Positions 45,160-54,632 of a DNA stretch of 64,000 bases are shown here, one piece after another. This stretch comes from Betaproteobacteria bacterium. GTDB lineage: Bacteria > Pseudomonadota > Gammaproteobacteria > Burkholderiales > SG8-41. The position numbers and the translations under genes are program-made. Under the pieces are notes generated by a model. It was given only the letters and a program-made list of their open reading frames with translations, had not been told where the DNA came from and did not search any database. Numbering within the stretch: the first letter of the stretch is position 1; the number at the start of each line of letters is the position of its first letter. Where the stretch lies: the NCBI GenBank assembly GCA_021732605.1, contig JAKFUS010000012.1, positions 90,559 to 154,558 on the forward strand, in the 5' to 3' direction.

Positions 45160-46413
45160 TTATCGATCAATTTCACCGAACACAATGTCCTGCGTACCGA
45201 TGATCGCCACCACGTCGGCGATCATGTGGCCGCGCGCCATTTCATCCAGCGCCGCGAGATGGGCAAAACCCGGTGCGCGGATTTTCAGCCGGTACGGCTT
45301 GTTGGCACCGTCCGACACCAGGTAAATGCCAAACTCACCCTTGGGATGCTCCACCGCGGCATAAGCCTCGCCCGGCGGCACATGCATGCCCTCGGTGAAC
45401 AGCTTGAAGTGGTGGATCAGCTCTTCCATATTGGTTTTCATCGCCACGCGCGACGGCGGCGCCACCTTGTGGCTGTCGGCCATCACCGGGCCCGGATTCT
45501 TGCGCAGCCAGTCGACGCATTGTTTGACGATACGGTTCGACTGGCGCATTTCTTCGATACGCACCAGATAACGGTCGTAACAATCACCGTTGACACCCAC
45601 TGGGATGTCGAAATCCATGCGGTCGTAGACTTCATAGGGCTGCTTTTTGCGCAGATCCCACTCGATGCCTGAGCCACGCAGCATCGGGCCGGTAAAACCC
45701 AGTGACAGCGCGCGCTCCGGCGACACCACGCCGATGCCGACCGTCCTTTGCTTCCATATCCGATTATCGGTCAGCAGGGTTTCGTATTCGTCGACATAAG
45801 TCGGGAAGCGCTTGGTGAAATCCTCGATGAAATCAAGCAGCGAACCCTGGCGGTTTTCGTTCATGCCTTTGATCGCCGCGGCGTTATGGATACGTGATGC
45901 GCTGTACTGCGGCATCGTGTCCGGCAGGTCGCGATAAACACCGCCCGGACGGTAATAGGCTGCGTGCATGCGCGCGCCGGACACTGCTTCGTAGGTGTCA
46001 AACAGGTCTTCGCGCTCGCGGAAGCAATACAGAAACACCGTCATCGCGCCGATGTCGAGACCGTGGCAACCCAGCCACAACAGATGATTCAACAGCCGCG
46101 TGATTTCATCGAACAGTACGCGGATGTACTGGGCACGCTCCGGTACTTCAAGGCCCAGCAGCTTCTCGATGGCCATCACATAGGCGTGTTCGTTGGCCAT
46201 CATCGATACGTAATCCAGTCGGTCCATGTACGGCACCGACTGGATGAAAGTTTTGTGCTCGGCGAGTTTTTCGGTCGCGCGATGCAGCAGCCCGATGTGC
46301 GGATCAGCTCGTTCGATGACTTCGCCGTCGAGCTCCAGCACCAGGCGCAGTACGCCGTGGGCCGCCGGATGCTGCGGACCAAAGTTCATCGTGTAATTTT
46401 TGATTTCAGCCAT
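45160..46413 (-). CDS. nuoD: NADH-quinone oxidoreductase subunit D (49-kDa)
   Basis: A protein of 417 residues. The N-terminus [20 protein letters not shown] contains the quinone-site His, and the C-terminus ends [11 protein letters not shown] as usual. HNAAAIKGM and [17 protein letters not shown] are also conserved. It works with NuoB at the quinone site and is a separate gene from nuoC. A palindromic CACAGAG repeat fills the spacer to nuoC. Confidence 0.98.
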   Translation of the reverse strand: MAEIKNYTMNFGPQHPAAHGVLRLVLELDGEVIERADPHIGLLHRATEKLAEHKTFIQSVPYMDRLDYVSMMANEHAYVMAIEKLLGLEVPERAQYIRVLFDEITRLLNHLLWLGCHGLDIGAMTVFLYCFREREDLFDTYEAVSGARMHAAYYRPGGVYRDLPDTMPQYSASRIHNAAAIKGMNENRQGSLLDFIEDFTKRFPTYVDEYETLLTDNRIWKQRTVGIGVVSPERALSLGFTGPMLRGSGIEWDLRKKQPYEVYDRMDFDIPVGVNGDCYDRYLVRIEEMRQSNRIVKQCVDWLRKNPGPVMADSHKVAPPSRVAMKTNMEELIHHFKLFTEGMHVPPGEAYAAVEHPKGEFGIYLVSDGANKPYRLKIRAPGFAHLAALDEMARGHMIADVVAIIGTQDIVFGEIDR

Positions 46414-46428
46414 TTAAAAAACAATTCA

Positions 46429-46520
46429 GCCACAGAGAGCACAGAGGCCACAGAGAAAAACCCTCTCCACAACGTTCTGATTTCTTGTCTTATCTCTGTG
46501 TTCTCTGTGTCCTCTGTGGC
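46429..46520. repeat. CACAGAG inverted repeat in the nuoC-nuoD spacer
   Basis: The left arm has GCCACAGAGAGCACAGAG (from 46429). The right arm (46493-46520) has the opposite form CTCTGTGTCCTCTGTGGC. Arms are about 28 bp with a ~35-nt loop. Similar CACAGAG arrays are scattered in other bacterial genomes. Confidence 0.8.
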
Positions 46521-46547
46521 AAACGTTTTTCAGAAAAAACCATTAAT

Positions 46548-47162
46548 TCAACCCTTGCGGAAACCTTCGGAGTCCGCGTAGTGCTCCTCGCGGACGATGC
46601 GCGGCGTAATCACGCGCGGCTCGATGGTCACCGGCTGGTAAATGACGCGCTGCTGGTCGGGGTCGTAACGCATTTCAACGTTGCCCGACAGCGGGAAATC
46701 CTTGCGAAAGGGATGGCCGACAAAGCCGTAGTCGGTGAGCAGCCGGCGCAGGTCCGGGTGCCCGGTGAACATGATGCCGTAGAGGTCGAAGGCCTCGCGT
46801 TCGTACCAGTTGGCGGATGACCACAGGTCAAGCACGGATGCCATCACCGGGAAATCGTCGTCGGGTGCAAACACCCGCAACCGTACGCGCCAGTTATGGG
46901 CGATGCTCAGCAGGTGGTACACCACCGCGAAACGCGCACCCTGCCAGGCGCCTTCGCCGTGGTCGCTGTAATCCACGCCGCAGAGGTCGATCAGTTGTTC
47001 AAATTGCAGCGACTTGTCGTCGCGCAGGATCACGCCGGCGGCGAGCAGGTGTTCCGCCTTCACCACCACGGTCACCTCGCCCAGCGCGGTAGTGGCACTG
47101 ACCAGTTTGTCGCCAAGCGCGGTCTGCAGCGCGGCGGTCAGGGTTTCGAGGCGGGTGATCAT
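46548..47162 (-). CDS. nuoC: NADH-quinone oxidoreductase subunit C (30-kDa)
   Basis: A protein of 204 residues. Conserved region is [20 protein letters not shown] followed by [20 protein letters not shown]. It is part of the peripheral arm next to NuoD. The C-terminus [14 protein letters not shown] is typical of betaproteobacteria. Confidence 0.97.
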   Translation of the reverse strand: MITRLETLTAALQTALGDKLVSATTALGEVTVVVKAEHLLAAGVILRDDKSLQFEQLIDLCGVDYSDHGEGAWQGARFAVVYHLLSIAHNWRVRLRVFAPDDDFPVMASVLDLWSSANWYEREAFDLYGIMFTGHPDLRRLLTDYGFVGHPFRKDFPLSGNVEMRYDPDQQRVIYQPVTIEPRVITPRIVREEHYADSEGFRKG

Positions 47163-47188
47163 GAAGGTGGGCTTGCGGCTGAAAACGG

Positions 47189-47680
47189 CTAGCGGGAAAT
47201 GGTGTTGGTGCGTTTGATCTTGTTCTGCAACTGGATGATGCCGTAGAGCAGCGCCTCGGCGGTCGGCGGACAGCCTGGCACGTAGATGTCGACGGGCACG
47301 ATGCGGTCACAGCCGCGCACCACGGAATAGGAATAATGGTAATAACCGCCGCCATTGGCGCAGGATCCCATCGAGATCACCCAGCGCGGCTCGGCCATCT
47401 GGTCGTAGACCTTGCGCAGCGCCGGCGCCATCTTGTTGCACAGCGTGCCGGCGACAATCATCACGTCGGACTGGCGCGGGCTGGGACGAAACACGATGCC
47501 GAAACGGTCGAGGTCATAACGCGCAGCGCCGGCGTGCATCATTTCCACGGCGCAGCAGGCGAGACCGAAAGTCATCGGCCACAGCGAGCCGGTACGCGTC
47601 CAGTTGACCAGGGAATCCACCGATGTGGTGATGAAACCCTTGTCGTTGAGATTTTCGTTGATGGTTTCGATGGCGCCCAT
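47189..47680 (-). CDS. nuoB: NADH-quinone oxidoreductase subunit B (cluster N2)
   Basis: A protein of 163 residues. The tandem Cys motif is in [20 protein letters not shown]. Further N2 ligands are in [17 protein letters not shown] and [14 protein letters not shown] segments. This cluster gives electrons to quinone. It follows nuoA by 10 nt. Confidence 0.98.
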   Translation of the reverse strand: MGAIETINENLNDKGFITTSVDSLVNWTRTGSLWPMTFGLACCAVEMMHAGAARYDLDRFGIVFRPSPRQSDVMIVAGTLCNKMAPALRKVYDQMAEPRWVISMGSCANGGGYYHYSYSVVRGCDRIVPVDIYVPGCPPTAEALLYGIIQLQNKIKRTNTISR

Positions 47681-47690
47681 GTCAGTTACC

Positions 47691-48059
47691 TCATTCCCAC
47701 TCTAAAGCGCCTTTTTTCCACTCGTAGATAAAACCCACGACCAGAATGGCAAGGAAAATCATCATGGAAAAGAACCCGAACAGGCCGATTTCCTGCAGCA
47801 CCACGGCCCAGGGAAAGAGGAAGGCAATTTCAAGGTCGAACAGGATGAACAGGATCGCAACGAGGTAATACCGCACGTCGAAACGCATGCGGGCGTCTTC
47901 GAAGGCTTCGAAGCCGCACTCGTAGGGGGACAGTTTCTGTTCGCCGGGACGGTGTGACCCGACGACACGGCTGGCGATCCAGCCGGCGGCAACCGGAGCG
48001 ACGCCGAAAGCGAGGCCGACGGCGATAAACATCAGAATCGGAAAGTAACCTTCCAGCAT
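47691..48059 (-). CDS. nuoA: NADH-quinone oxidoreductase subunit A
   Basis: A protein of 122 residues with three membrane helices. [20 protein letters not shown] with the conserved loop Cys, and [20 protein letters not shown] are signatures. It is the first gene of the nuo operon, downstream of tRNA-Leu. Confidence 0.98.
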   Translation of the reverse strand: MLEGYFPILMFIAVGLAFGVAPVAAGWIASRVVGSHRPGEQKLSPYECGFEAFEDARMRFDVRYYLVAILFILFDLEIAFLFPWAVVLQEIGLFGFFSMMIFLAILVVGFIYEWKKGALEWE

Positions 48060-48146
48060 CTGCTGCCTTCTGCAACGTTACGTGAAACTTTGCGACCCGC
48101 ACCGCGGCCGCCCCCTGCACTGCTGCACACCACTACTACTTAAGTC

Positions 48147-48231
48147 TGGTGTCGACGGAGAGACTCGAACTCTCACGGCTTTCGCCACCGCCCCCTCAAG
48201 ACGGCGTGTCTACCAATTCCACCACGTCGAC
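48147..48231 (-). tRNA. tRNA-Leu (anticodon GAG)
   Basis: 85 nt including an encoded CCA end. The acceptor stem is GTCGACG/CGTCGAC, the D-region is GTGGAATTGGTAGACACG, the anticodon loop is CTTGAGG, there is a long class II variable arm, and the T-loop is GTTCGAGTC. Its place between secG and nuoA is usual in betaproteobacteria. Confidence 0.96.
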
Positions 48232-48279
48232 TTATGTGTTGCTCTGATAAACCCGGCTGCCCGGCTACATCACTACTGC

Positions 48280-48687
48280 TTACTTAGTAGGTACATCCCC
48301 TGCTTTGGCGCCACCAGCAGCGGCTGGTGCTGGTCCCGGTGCTGAGGGCACCGGTACTGCCGAAGCCGGCGCAGACTGCGGCGGCGTCGGAATCTGTCCG
48401 GGCAAGGACTGTGACGGCTGCTCGATCGGCTGCGTCATGAGGCCCTTGTCGCCGGTTTTCTTGGACGAGAATATGGTCAGACCAATGCTTGTGACGAAGA
48501 ATATCGTCGCAATGACCGCTGTAGTGCGGCTCAGGAAATTCGCGGAGCCGGATGAGCCAAACACACTGCCCGCCGAACCGCTGCCGAAGGCCGCGCCCAT
48601 GTCGGCGCCCTTGCCATGTTGCAACAGCACCAGGCCGATGATGGCCAATGCTGCGATAACGTGTACCACCAGAATTGCGACTTCCAT
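48280..48687 (-). CDS. secG: Preprotein translocase subunit SecG
   Basis: A protein of 135 residues. Two membrane helices surround the conserved loop: VHVIAALAIIGLVLLQHGKG, then ADMGAAFGSGSAGSVFGSSG, then TTAVIATIFFVTSIGLTIFS. The C-terminal tail is Pro/Ala-rich, as often in betaproteobacteria. It assists SecYE in protein export. It is downstream of tpiA. Confidence 0.97.
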   Translation of the reverse strand: MEVAILVVHVIAALAIIGLVLLQHGKGADMGAAFGSGSAGSVFGSSGSANFLSRTTAVIATIFFVTSIGLTIFSSKKTGDKGLMTQPIEQPSQSLPGQIPTPPQSAPASAVPVPSAPGPAPAAAGGAKAGDVPTK

Positions 48688-48721
48688 GCTGTTTCTACCT
48701 TGTTATACCTTGTTTACCGCG

Positions 48722-49483
48722 TTAATGTTTCTGCGCCGCCGCCCGGCAGATCGCAGCAAATTCTTCAGCCACCAGTGCGGCACCGCCAATCAGGCCGCCA
48801 TCAATGTCGGGCATCGTAAACAACTGCCCGGCATTGGCCGCCTTCACGCTGCCGCCATACACAATACGCACTGCATCAGCCACCGCCCGATCTGCATTCG
48901 CCGCTTGGCTGCGAATGAAGGCATGTACTGCCTGCGCTTCCTGCGGTGTTGCCGTCTTGCCGGTACCAATTGCCCACACCGGTTCGTAGGCAATCACTGA
49001 ATTCCGCAACGCCGCCGCACCCGAACGCTTGATCACCGCCTGCAACTGCCGGCCCACCACAGCCTCGGTCGTTCCGGCGTCGCGTTCTGCCAGCGTTTCA
49101 CCCACGCACAGGATCGGCATCAATCCCGCCTGCTGCGCCACTGCAAACTTCTCCGCCACCACATCATCGGTTTCGCCGAACAGCGCACGCCGCTCGGAAT
49201 GTCCAACGATTACATGGCTGCAAGCCAGATCTTTCAACATTGCCGCCGAAACACCACCGGTGTAAGCGCCGTTGCCGTACTGGCACGAGTCCTGTCCGCC
49301 CAGCGCCGTTTTTGAAGCACCGAGCAGCGACTTTACCTGCGACAGATAAACATACGGCGGACAAACAACCGTTTCGACCGCGGTAATTTGAGACAGAGCG
49401 GGTAAAAGAACCTGCAACAAAGCCTCGTTGGAGGCCAGATTGCCATTCATTTTCCAGTTACCTGCGACGAACTTGACCCGCAT
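48722..49483 (-). CDS. tpiA: Triosephosphate isomerase
   Basis: A protein of 253 residues. Catalytic Lys in GNWKMNGN, His in HVIVGHSERR, Glu in VIAYEPVWAIGTGKTA, and the phosphate loop in IVYGGSVKAANAG. It interconverts dihydroxyacetone phosphate and glyceraldehyde 3-phosphate. ATG 49483 gives the standard start RVKFVAGNWK; the frame continues upstream without family match. Confidence 0.98.
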   Translation of the reverse strand: MRVKFVAGNWKMNGNLASNEALLQVLLPALSQITAVETVVCPPYVYLSQVKSLLGASKTALGGQDSCQYGNGAYTGGVSAAMLKDLACSHVIVGHSERRALFGETDDVVAEKFAVAQQAGLMPILCVGETLAERDAGTTEAVVGRQLQAVIKRSGAAALRNSVIAYEPVWAIGTGKTATPQEAQAVHAFIRSQAANADRAVADAVRIVYGGSVKAANAGQLFTMPDIDGGLIGGAALVAEEFAAICRAAAQKH

Positions 49484-49579
49484 TTCCGATCCAGCTTGAG
49501 TAAACCGTCGGATTTTACCGGCTGAGGTGAGTCCGGTCAATTTGGAATAGCGGTTGTTGCGCCGCGAAAACCAGTTGAA

Positions 49580-50128
49580 TTAAAAAGGATTTTCGCCGAT
49601 TACGCCCGCCGTGACCACAGCGCAAATGCGCTGCACCATCGCCGGCCTGGGCAACTCCACATAAAGGTCCTCATAAGCCACCACTCGGGCCGGGCCCACA
49701 GCACGCAGCAATTCGCCCCGCTGCAACAGGAAATCCGGGTTGGCGGGACGGCCATAAGCGGCGTTGCCCTGCGCAAAGGTCTCGTAAATCAGCACGCCGC
49801 CCGGAGCCAGAGCCGCCATCAGTGCCGGAAACAGCGGGCGGTGCAGGTAATTGGTGACCACGATCGCGGCGAATTGCCGTCCGGCATAGGGCCAGAGGCC
49901 ATTCTCGATATCAGCGCACAGCGCAGTAATGCCAGCTTGCCCTGCCAAAGCAGTGATTGCGGCAGGATCCCGATCCACGGCATCCACCGCATGACCGCGA
50001 TCTGCAAACAACAGCGCATGGCGGCCACTGCCACAGGCCACGTCCAGCACCGTACCGCCAGCGGGCACCAGCGGCGCCCAGCGCTGCACCCAGGCCGAAG
50101 GTGCTGCTACAGCAAGATGCTCACCCAT
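49580..50128 (-). CDS. Class I SAM-dependent methyltransferase
   Basis: A protein of 182 residues. The SAM-binding motif I is VLDVACGSGRHALLFADRG, followed by VDAVDRDPAAI (motif II acidic residue) and FAAIVVTNYLHRPLFPAL. It resembles TehB-like small methyltransferases. The substrate is unknown. It is upstream of tpiA with a 96-bp gap. Confidence 0.85.
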   Translation of the reverse strand: MGEHLAVAAPSAWVQRWAPLVPAGGTVLDVACGSGRHALLFADRGHAVDAVDRDPAAITALAGQAGITALCADIENGLWPYAGRQFAAIVVTNYLHRPLFPALMAALAPGGVLIYETFAQGNAAYGRPANPDFLLQRGELLRAVGPARVVAYEDLYVELPRPAMVQRICAVVTAGVIGENPF

Positions 50129-50140
50129 CGCCGCTCCGTT

Positions 50141-50168
50141 CTTAAATTATCATTATAATCATATACTT
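50141..50168 (-). repeat. Weak copy of AT-rich dispersed element
   Basis: The minus strand reads AAGTATATGATTATAATGAT, upstream of the methyltransferase gene. Confidence 0.4.
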
Positions 50169-50305
50169 AAATAAAATCAGCCAGCGCCGCACAAAATCAG
50201 CGGGATGCGCTTGCTTCGCCCACACCATCTCCTCTAGTCTGTCCCGACAATAAAAACAAACCGTCGCGGATTCCAGCCCGTCACAAAGCCACAAGGAGGA
50301 GAACC

Positions 50306-51271
50306 ATGTTTGCACGTGTTCTGCTGTCGTTATTGCTGATTGCTGTTGCCAGCGCCGTTTCCGCGCAGGCGCAATACCCCGTCAAAGCGATGCGCATGAT
50401 CATCCCCTACCCGCCGGGTGGCGGCACCGATATTCTCGGCCGCCCGATTGCCAAGCTGCTCGGCGACAAACTGGGACAACAGGTCCTCATCGACAACCGC
50501 GGCGGCGCGTCCGGCATGGTCGGTGCCGAGATCGCAGCACGCAGTCCCGCTGACGGCTACACCATCCTGATGAGCACCTCCGGCGAAGTCGCGCTGAACG
50601 TCGCGTTGTATCCGAAGATGACTTATGACCCGATCAAGGACTTCGTGCCGGTGACACAAGTCGGTATATCGCCGCTAGTACTGGTGGCGCATCCGTCGCT
50701 GCCGGTGAAAAACGTCAACGACTATGTCGCACTCGCCAAAAAACATCCGGGCTCGATCAGTTACTCGTCGATCGGCTCCGGTAGTGCCCAGCACATGGCC
50801 GGCGAATGGATGCGACTGGTGACTGGCATCGACATCATCCATGTGCCGTACAAGGGCGGCGGACCGCAGATGACCGATCTGCTGGGCGGTCACTCACCCA
50901 GCGGATTACTCGCGTTGCCGGCTGCTGCGCCCAGCATCAAGAACGGGCGGGTGCGCGCCGTCGGCATGACGTCCGCGAAACGCTCCTCAGCCTTCCCCGA
51001 CGTGCCAACCTTCGCCGAATCCGGCATGCCGGGCTTCGAAGTCAGCCAGTGGTGGGCGATCCTTGTACCGCGCGGCACACCGAACGACATCGTGGCCAAG
51101 CTGCACACGGAAATTTCCGCCATCGTCAAAACCGCGGAAATGAAGGAGCGCATGGCCGGCCTCGGCGTCGATCCGGTCGGCGGCACGCCCGAGCAACTGG
51201 GTGAACTGGTGCGCACGGAAATCGCCAAGTTCAGGAAAATCGTCGCTGACGCGAAGATCACACTGAACTGA
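50306..51271 (+). CDS. Bug/TctC-family periplasmic solute-binding protein
   Basis: A protein of 321 residues with signal peptide ending near VSAQA. Motifs are YPVKAMRMIIPYPPGGGTDI, VLIDNRGGASGMVGAEIAA, SPADGYTILMSTSGE, ISYSSIGSGSAQHMAGEW and IIHVPYKGGGPQMTDLLGG. A GGAGG ribosome site precedes the start. It lies in the region of sulfoacetate-type genes further on, but on the other side of the minus-strand homospermidine synthase gene, so a functional link is only possible. Confidence 0.94.
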   Translation: MFARVLLSLLLIAVASAVSAQAQYPVKAMRMIIPYPPGGGTDILGRPIAKLLGDKLGQQVLIDNRGGASGMVGAEIAARSPADGYTILMSTSGEVALNVALYPKMTYDPIKDFVPVTQVGISPLVLVAHPSLPVKNVNDYVALAKKHPGSISYSSIGSGSAQHMAGEWMRLVTGIDIIHVPYKGGGPQMTDLLGGHSPSGLLALPAAAPSIKNGRVRAVGMTSAKRSSAFPDVPTFAESGMPGFEVSQWWAILVPRGTPNDIVAKLHTEISAIVKTAEMKERMAGLGVDPVGGTPEQLGELVRTEIAKFRKIVADAKITLN

Positions 51272-51328
51272 TCTGCAAACCCGAAAAGCAAAGGGCCGTA
51301 GCGAGCGGCGCGAGGGCAAGGAGCACGG

Positions 51329-51551
51329 CGTCCCCCAGGAGGACTTGCTTTCCCCCGAGGGGACTTGTTGCACAGCGCGCGGCGCCCCCCCCCAAGGGGA
51401 CTTGCTTTCCCCCGAGGGGACTTGTTGCACAGCGCGCGGCGCCCCCCAAGGGGACTTGCTTCGCGGCGCCCCCCAAGGGGACTTGCTTCGCGGCGCCCCC
51501 CAAGGGGACTTGCTTCGCGGCGCCCCCCAAGGGGACTTGCTTCGCGGCGCG
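51329..51551. repeat. Compound minisatellite with four perfect 27-bp units
   Basis: Four identical 27-bp copies (51438-51464, 51465-51491, 51492-51518, 51519-51545), each GGCGCCCCCCAAGGGG plus ACTTGCTTCGC. Before them stand two longer ~60-bp units that contain the same core plus TTTCCCCCGAGGGGACTTG and TTGCACAGCGCGC. Every unit carries a CCCC-AA-GGGG or CCCC-GA-GGGG inverted repeat. It lies between two convergent genes. Confidence 0.92.
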
Positions 51552-51561
51552 CTGTAGGTCT

Positions 51562-52977
51562 TCAGGTGACGCGGATGTTTTTGAACTGCCAGGGGTCTGA
51601 CGCATCCACATCCTCGGCAAACGGTTGGTTGCGGCCCTGCAGCGGCGTCCAATCCGAATAGGCGCCGACCACCTTGCCCAGATACGGCTTGGCGATTTCG
51701 AGCACGCGGCGGTAATCCATCTCTTCGGGATCAATGATGCCGGCGTGCGGATTTTCCATCGCCCAGACAATGCCGCCGAGCACCCCAGCAGCCACCTGAA
51801 GGCTGGTCGCATTGTTGTAAGGCGCCAATTTGCGCGCCTCATCAATCGACAGCTGCGAGCCGTACCAGTAGGCGCCCTTCTTGTGGCCCAGCAGCAGCGC
51901 GCCCAGTTCGTCGGTACCCTCGGTAATCTCATCGCGATACAGCCGACGCTCCTCCTGCCCCACCCAGTTGCGCCCCGCGAGTTCGTGCACTGACAACACG
52001 GTGTCGTCACAGGGATGGTAGGCGTAATGGCAGGTGGGGCGGTACAGCACCTGATCGCCTTTTTTGACAGTCAGGTAATCCGAAATCGAAATCGCCTCGC
52101 CGTGCGTAATCAGAAAACCGTGGAAGGCACCGGCATTGGGGGTCCAGGTGCGCACCTTCACCGACGCGCCAGGACGATTCAGGTAAATCGCCGCCTTGCA
52201 GCCGAAATCGTGGTTCATGCCTTCCGGCGGGAAGTATTTTTCGTGCGAACCCCAGCCCAGTTCACAAGGCTGCGAACCTTCGCCGATAAAACCATCGACC
52301 GACCAGGTATTGACGAACTCGCCGGGACGTTTGCGCGGCAAGGCGTACTGGGTATCGCGCTCGGAGCAATGAATGCTCTTCACGCCCAGTTCCATTGCCA
52401 GTTGCGCCCATTCCACTTTCGACTGCGGAATCGTGGTGTGACCGAGTATGTCTTTACCCAGATTGACCAGCGCCTGCTTGACCCAGTGCGAAATCAGCCC
52501 GGGATTGGCGCCGTGCGTCGGGATCACCGTCGGCCCTTTGGGGAATTTCTTGCGCAGCTTGAGCACTTCCTCGCGCTGTCCATAGTTGGAACGGCGCGAA
52601 GCTGAGACTGATTGATCCGTGTAACCGCCCGCCCAGGGTTCGATGCAGGAATCGGTATAGAGAATGCCGTGTTCGCAGCAAAACTCGATCAGCGCTGAAC
52701 TCGCCACGTCGACCGACAGATTGATCAGCAGATCGCCCCGCTGCAGCCTCGGGTCGAGAATCGCGCGATAGTTTTCGCGCGTGAGGGGATTTATTTCGTA
52801 GCGAATGCCGAACGATGCTGCCTCGGCGCGACCGCGGTCATGCGCGGTGATGATCGAAATCCGCTCTCTCGGCATGTCGATATGGCGCAGCATGAGCGGA
52901 AGTACGCCTTGTGCGACGGAGCCGAAACCGATGAAAACGATTTTTCCCTGAAATTTGAAATACTTTTGATCTGCCAT
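51562..52977 (-). CDS. Homospermidine synthase
   Basis: A protein of 471 residues, the normal length for the bacterial enzyme. The Rossmann start is KIVFIGFGSVAQGVLPLML. Conserved stretches are SALIEFCCEHGILYTDSCIE, PTVIPTHGANPGLISHWVKQ, LGWGSHEKYFPPEGMNHDFG and YHPCDDTVLSVHELAGRNW. It makes sym-homospermidine from putrescine using NAD. ATG 52977 gives the family N-terminus. The last codons abut the minisatellite. It is divergent from the aldehyde dehydrogenase gene. Confidence 0.92.
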   Translation of the reverse strand: MADQKYFKFQGKIVFIGFGSVAQGVLPLMLRHIDMPRERISIITAHDRGRAEAASFGIRYEINPLTRENYRAILDPRLQRGDLLINLSVDVASSALIEFCCEHGILYTDSCIEPWAGGYTDQSVSASRRSNYGQREEVLKLRKKFPKGPTVIPTHGANPGLISHWVKQALVNLGKDILGHTTIPQSKVEWAQLAMELGVKSIHCSERDTQYALPRKRPGEFVNTWSVDGFIGEGSQPCELGWGSHEKYFPPEGMNHDFGCKAAIYLNRPGASVKVRTWTPNAGAFHGFLITHGEAISISDYLTVKKGDQVLYRPTCHYAYHPCDDTVLSVHELAGRNWVGQEERRLYRDEITEGTDELGALLLGHKKGAYWYGSQLSIDEARKLAPYNNATSLQVAAGVLGGIVWAMENPHAGIIDPEEMDYRRVLEIAKPYLGKVVGAYSDWTPLQGRNQPFAEDVDASDPWQFKNIRVT

Positions 52978-53141
52978 TTCATAAACTGGTGTTGTCGTTT
53001 TGTGGAAGCCGGAGTCTATCAATTTTTGTCCGGCGCGCACAGCAAAACCGGTCGAGGCCTGCTGCTGGCTATAATGACCATCAAATCAACATGACGCCGG
53101 CCACAGACCATGCGCAGACCGGCGCTAACCCGGGATCTGAT

Positions 53142-54569
53142 ATGGCTGAAAGCAATCTGCAGGCCGCAGCTTCACCAACAGCACAGACCGTTTCTGCACT
53201 GGTCACCCGCGCCCGCCACGCGCAGACTGCCATCGCAAAATATTCCCAGGCCCAGCTCGACGAACTGGTCACCGCCGCCGGTTGGGCGATCATGGAACCG
53301 GGCCGCAACAAGATGCTCGCCGAAATCGCCGTGCGCGACACCGGCCTCGGCAACGTCGAAGACAAGATCAACAAAAACCACCGCAAGACGCTGGGCCTGC
53401 TGCGCGACCTGCAGGGCGCGATCTCCACCGGAGTCATCGCCGAAATCCCCGAACTTGGCATCACCGAAATCGCACGCCCGGTTGGTGTCGTCGCAGCGGT
53501 CGTGCCCTCGACCAATCCCGGCGCCACACCCGCCAACAACATCATCAACGCACTCAAATGCGGCAACGCCGTGATCCTGTCGCCGTCCCCCAAGGGCTGC
53601 TCGACAGCGGCGAAACTGCTGGAATTCATCCACGCCGAATTCGCACGCATCGGCGCCCCGGCTGATCTGGTGCAGACGCTGCCACAACCGGTGACCAAGG
53701 AATCGAGCCAGGAATTAATGCGCCAGTGCGATCTGGTGGTGGTCACCGGTTCTCAGGCCAATGTGCGCGCCGGTTATTCCAGCGGCACGCCGGCGCTGGG
53801 CGTCGGCGCCGGCAATGTCGCAGTGATCGTCGATGAATCCGCCGACTGCGCGGATGCCGCCGAAAAAATCATGCGCTCGAAAATTTTCGATAACGCGACC
53901 AGTTGCTCCTCCGAAAACAGCGTGCTCATCCATGCCGCAGTGTACGAGAAGATGGTCTCCGCACTGACCGCTGTCGGCGGCGTGCTGCTGAGCACGGAAG
54001 AAAAAACCACGCTGCAAGCTGCGATGTTTCCTGGCGGCAAACTGTCGCCGGCCGTCACCGCGCAATCCGTCGGAAAAATCTGCGCAGTTGCAGGCCTCAC
54101 GCGCGCAGCACTGGTCAACGCCAAATGCCTGATGGTTGAGGAAAAAAATACTGGAAAGTCCGCGCCCTTCTCCGGTGAAAAACTGTCGCCGGTGATGACT
54201 CTGTACAAGGCGAGCGATTTCGACCACGCCTTCACCACGCTGCGCGCCATCTACGACTATCAGGGCGACGGTCACTCCTGCGGCATCCACACAAAAAATA
54301 ATGAACAAATTCAAAGACTTGGAATGGAAATGACGGTCTGCCGCGTGATCGTCAACCAGGCCCACGCCATCGCCAACGGCGGCAGCTTCGACAACGGCCT
54401 GCCGTTCTCGCTGACCATGGGCTGCGGCACCTGGGGCGGCAACAGTTTTTCGGAAAACCTGAACTACAGACACTTCATGAACACCACGCGCATCGTGCGC
54501 GTGATCCCTGCGCGCGAGCCGTCGGTGGATGACATCTTCGGCGATTACCGCAAGAAGCACAGCATCTGA
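53142..54569 (+). CDS. CoA-acylating aldehyde dehydrogenase, sulfoacetaldehyde dehydrogenase (SauS)-like
   Basis: A protein of 475 residues from ATG 53142 (GGGAT ahead); ATG 53091 is an alternative and would add 17 residues. Conserved parts: VVAAVVPSTNPGATPANNII, CGNAVILSPSPKG, GVGAGNVAVIVDESAD, and the catalytic Cys in FDNATSCSSENSVLI, a motif of acetaldehyde/sulfoacetaldehyde dehydrogenases that use CoA. The next gene on the same strand is an AMP-forming CoA ligase; the pair matches sauS-sauT of sulfoacetate degradation, in which SauT makes sulfoacetyl-CoA and SauS reduces it. No Xsc or SauU gene is in the window, so the substrate assignment is inference. Confidence 0.85.
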   Translation: MAESNLQAAASPTAQTVSALVTRARHAQTAIAKYSQAQLDELVTAAGWAIMEPGRNKMLAEIAVRDTGLGNVEDKINKNHRKTLGLLRDLQGAISTGVIAEIPELGITEIARPVGVVAAVVPSTNPGATPANNIINALKCGNAVILSPSPKGCSTAAKLLEFIHAEFARIGAPADLVQTLPQPVTKESSQELMRQCDLVVVTGSQANVRAGYSSGTPALGVGAGNVAVIVDESADCADAAEKIMRSKIFDNATSCSSENSVLIHAAVYEKMVSALTAVGGVLLSTEEKTTLQAAMFPGGKLSPAVTAQSVGKICAVAGLTRAALVNAKCLMVEEKNTGKSAPFSGEKLSPVMTLYKASDFDHAFTTLRAIYDYQGDGHSCGIHTKNNEQIQRLGMEMTVCRVIVNQAHAIANGGSFDNGLPFSLTMGCGTWGGNSFSENLNYRHFMNTTRIVRVIPAREPSVDDIFGDYRKKHSI

Positions 54570-54584
54570 TCCGGCACCACCACA

Positions 54585-54632
54585 TTACCGTTACACCAGT
54601 TACCAGTTACCAATCACCATTTACCGCACTTA
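54585..54632. repeat. Heptad short-tandem repeat between the aldehyde dehydrogenase and CoA ligase genes
   Basis: ACCAGTT, ACCAATC and ACCATTT units ending ACCGCACTTA, directly against the ATG of the next gene, which therefore has no ordinary ribosome site. Confidence 0.8.

Noticed and set aside
51329..51551. Possible CRISPR array
   Set aside because: The 27-bp units are directly joined without spacers and no cas genes are present, so it is a minisatellite.
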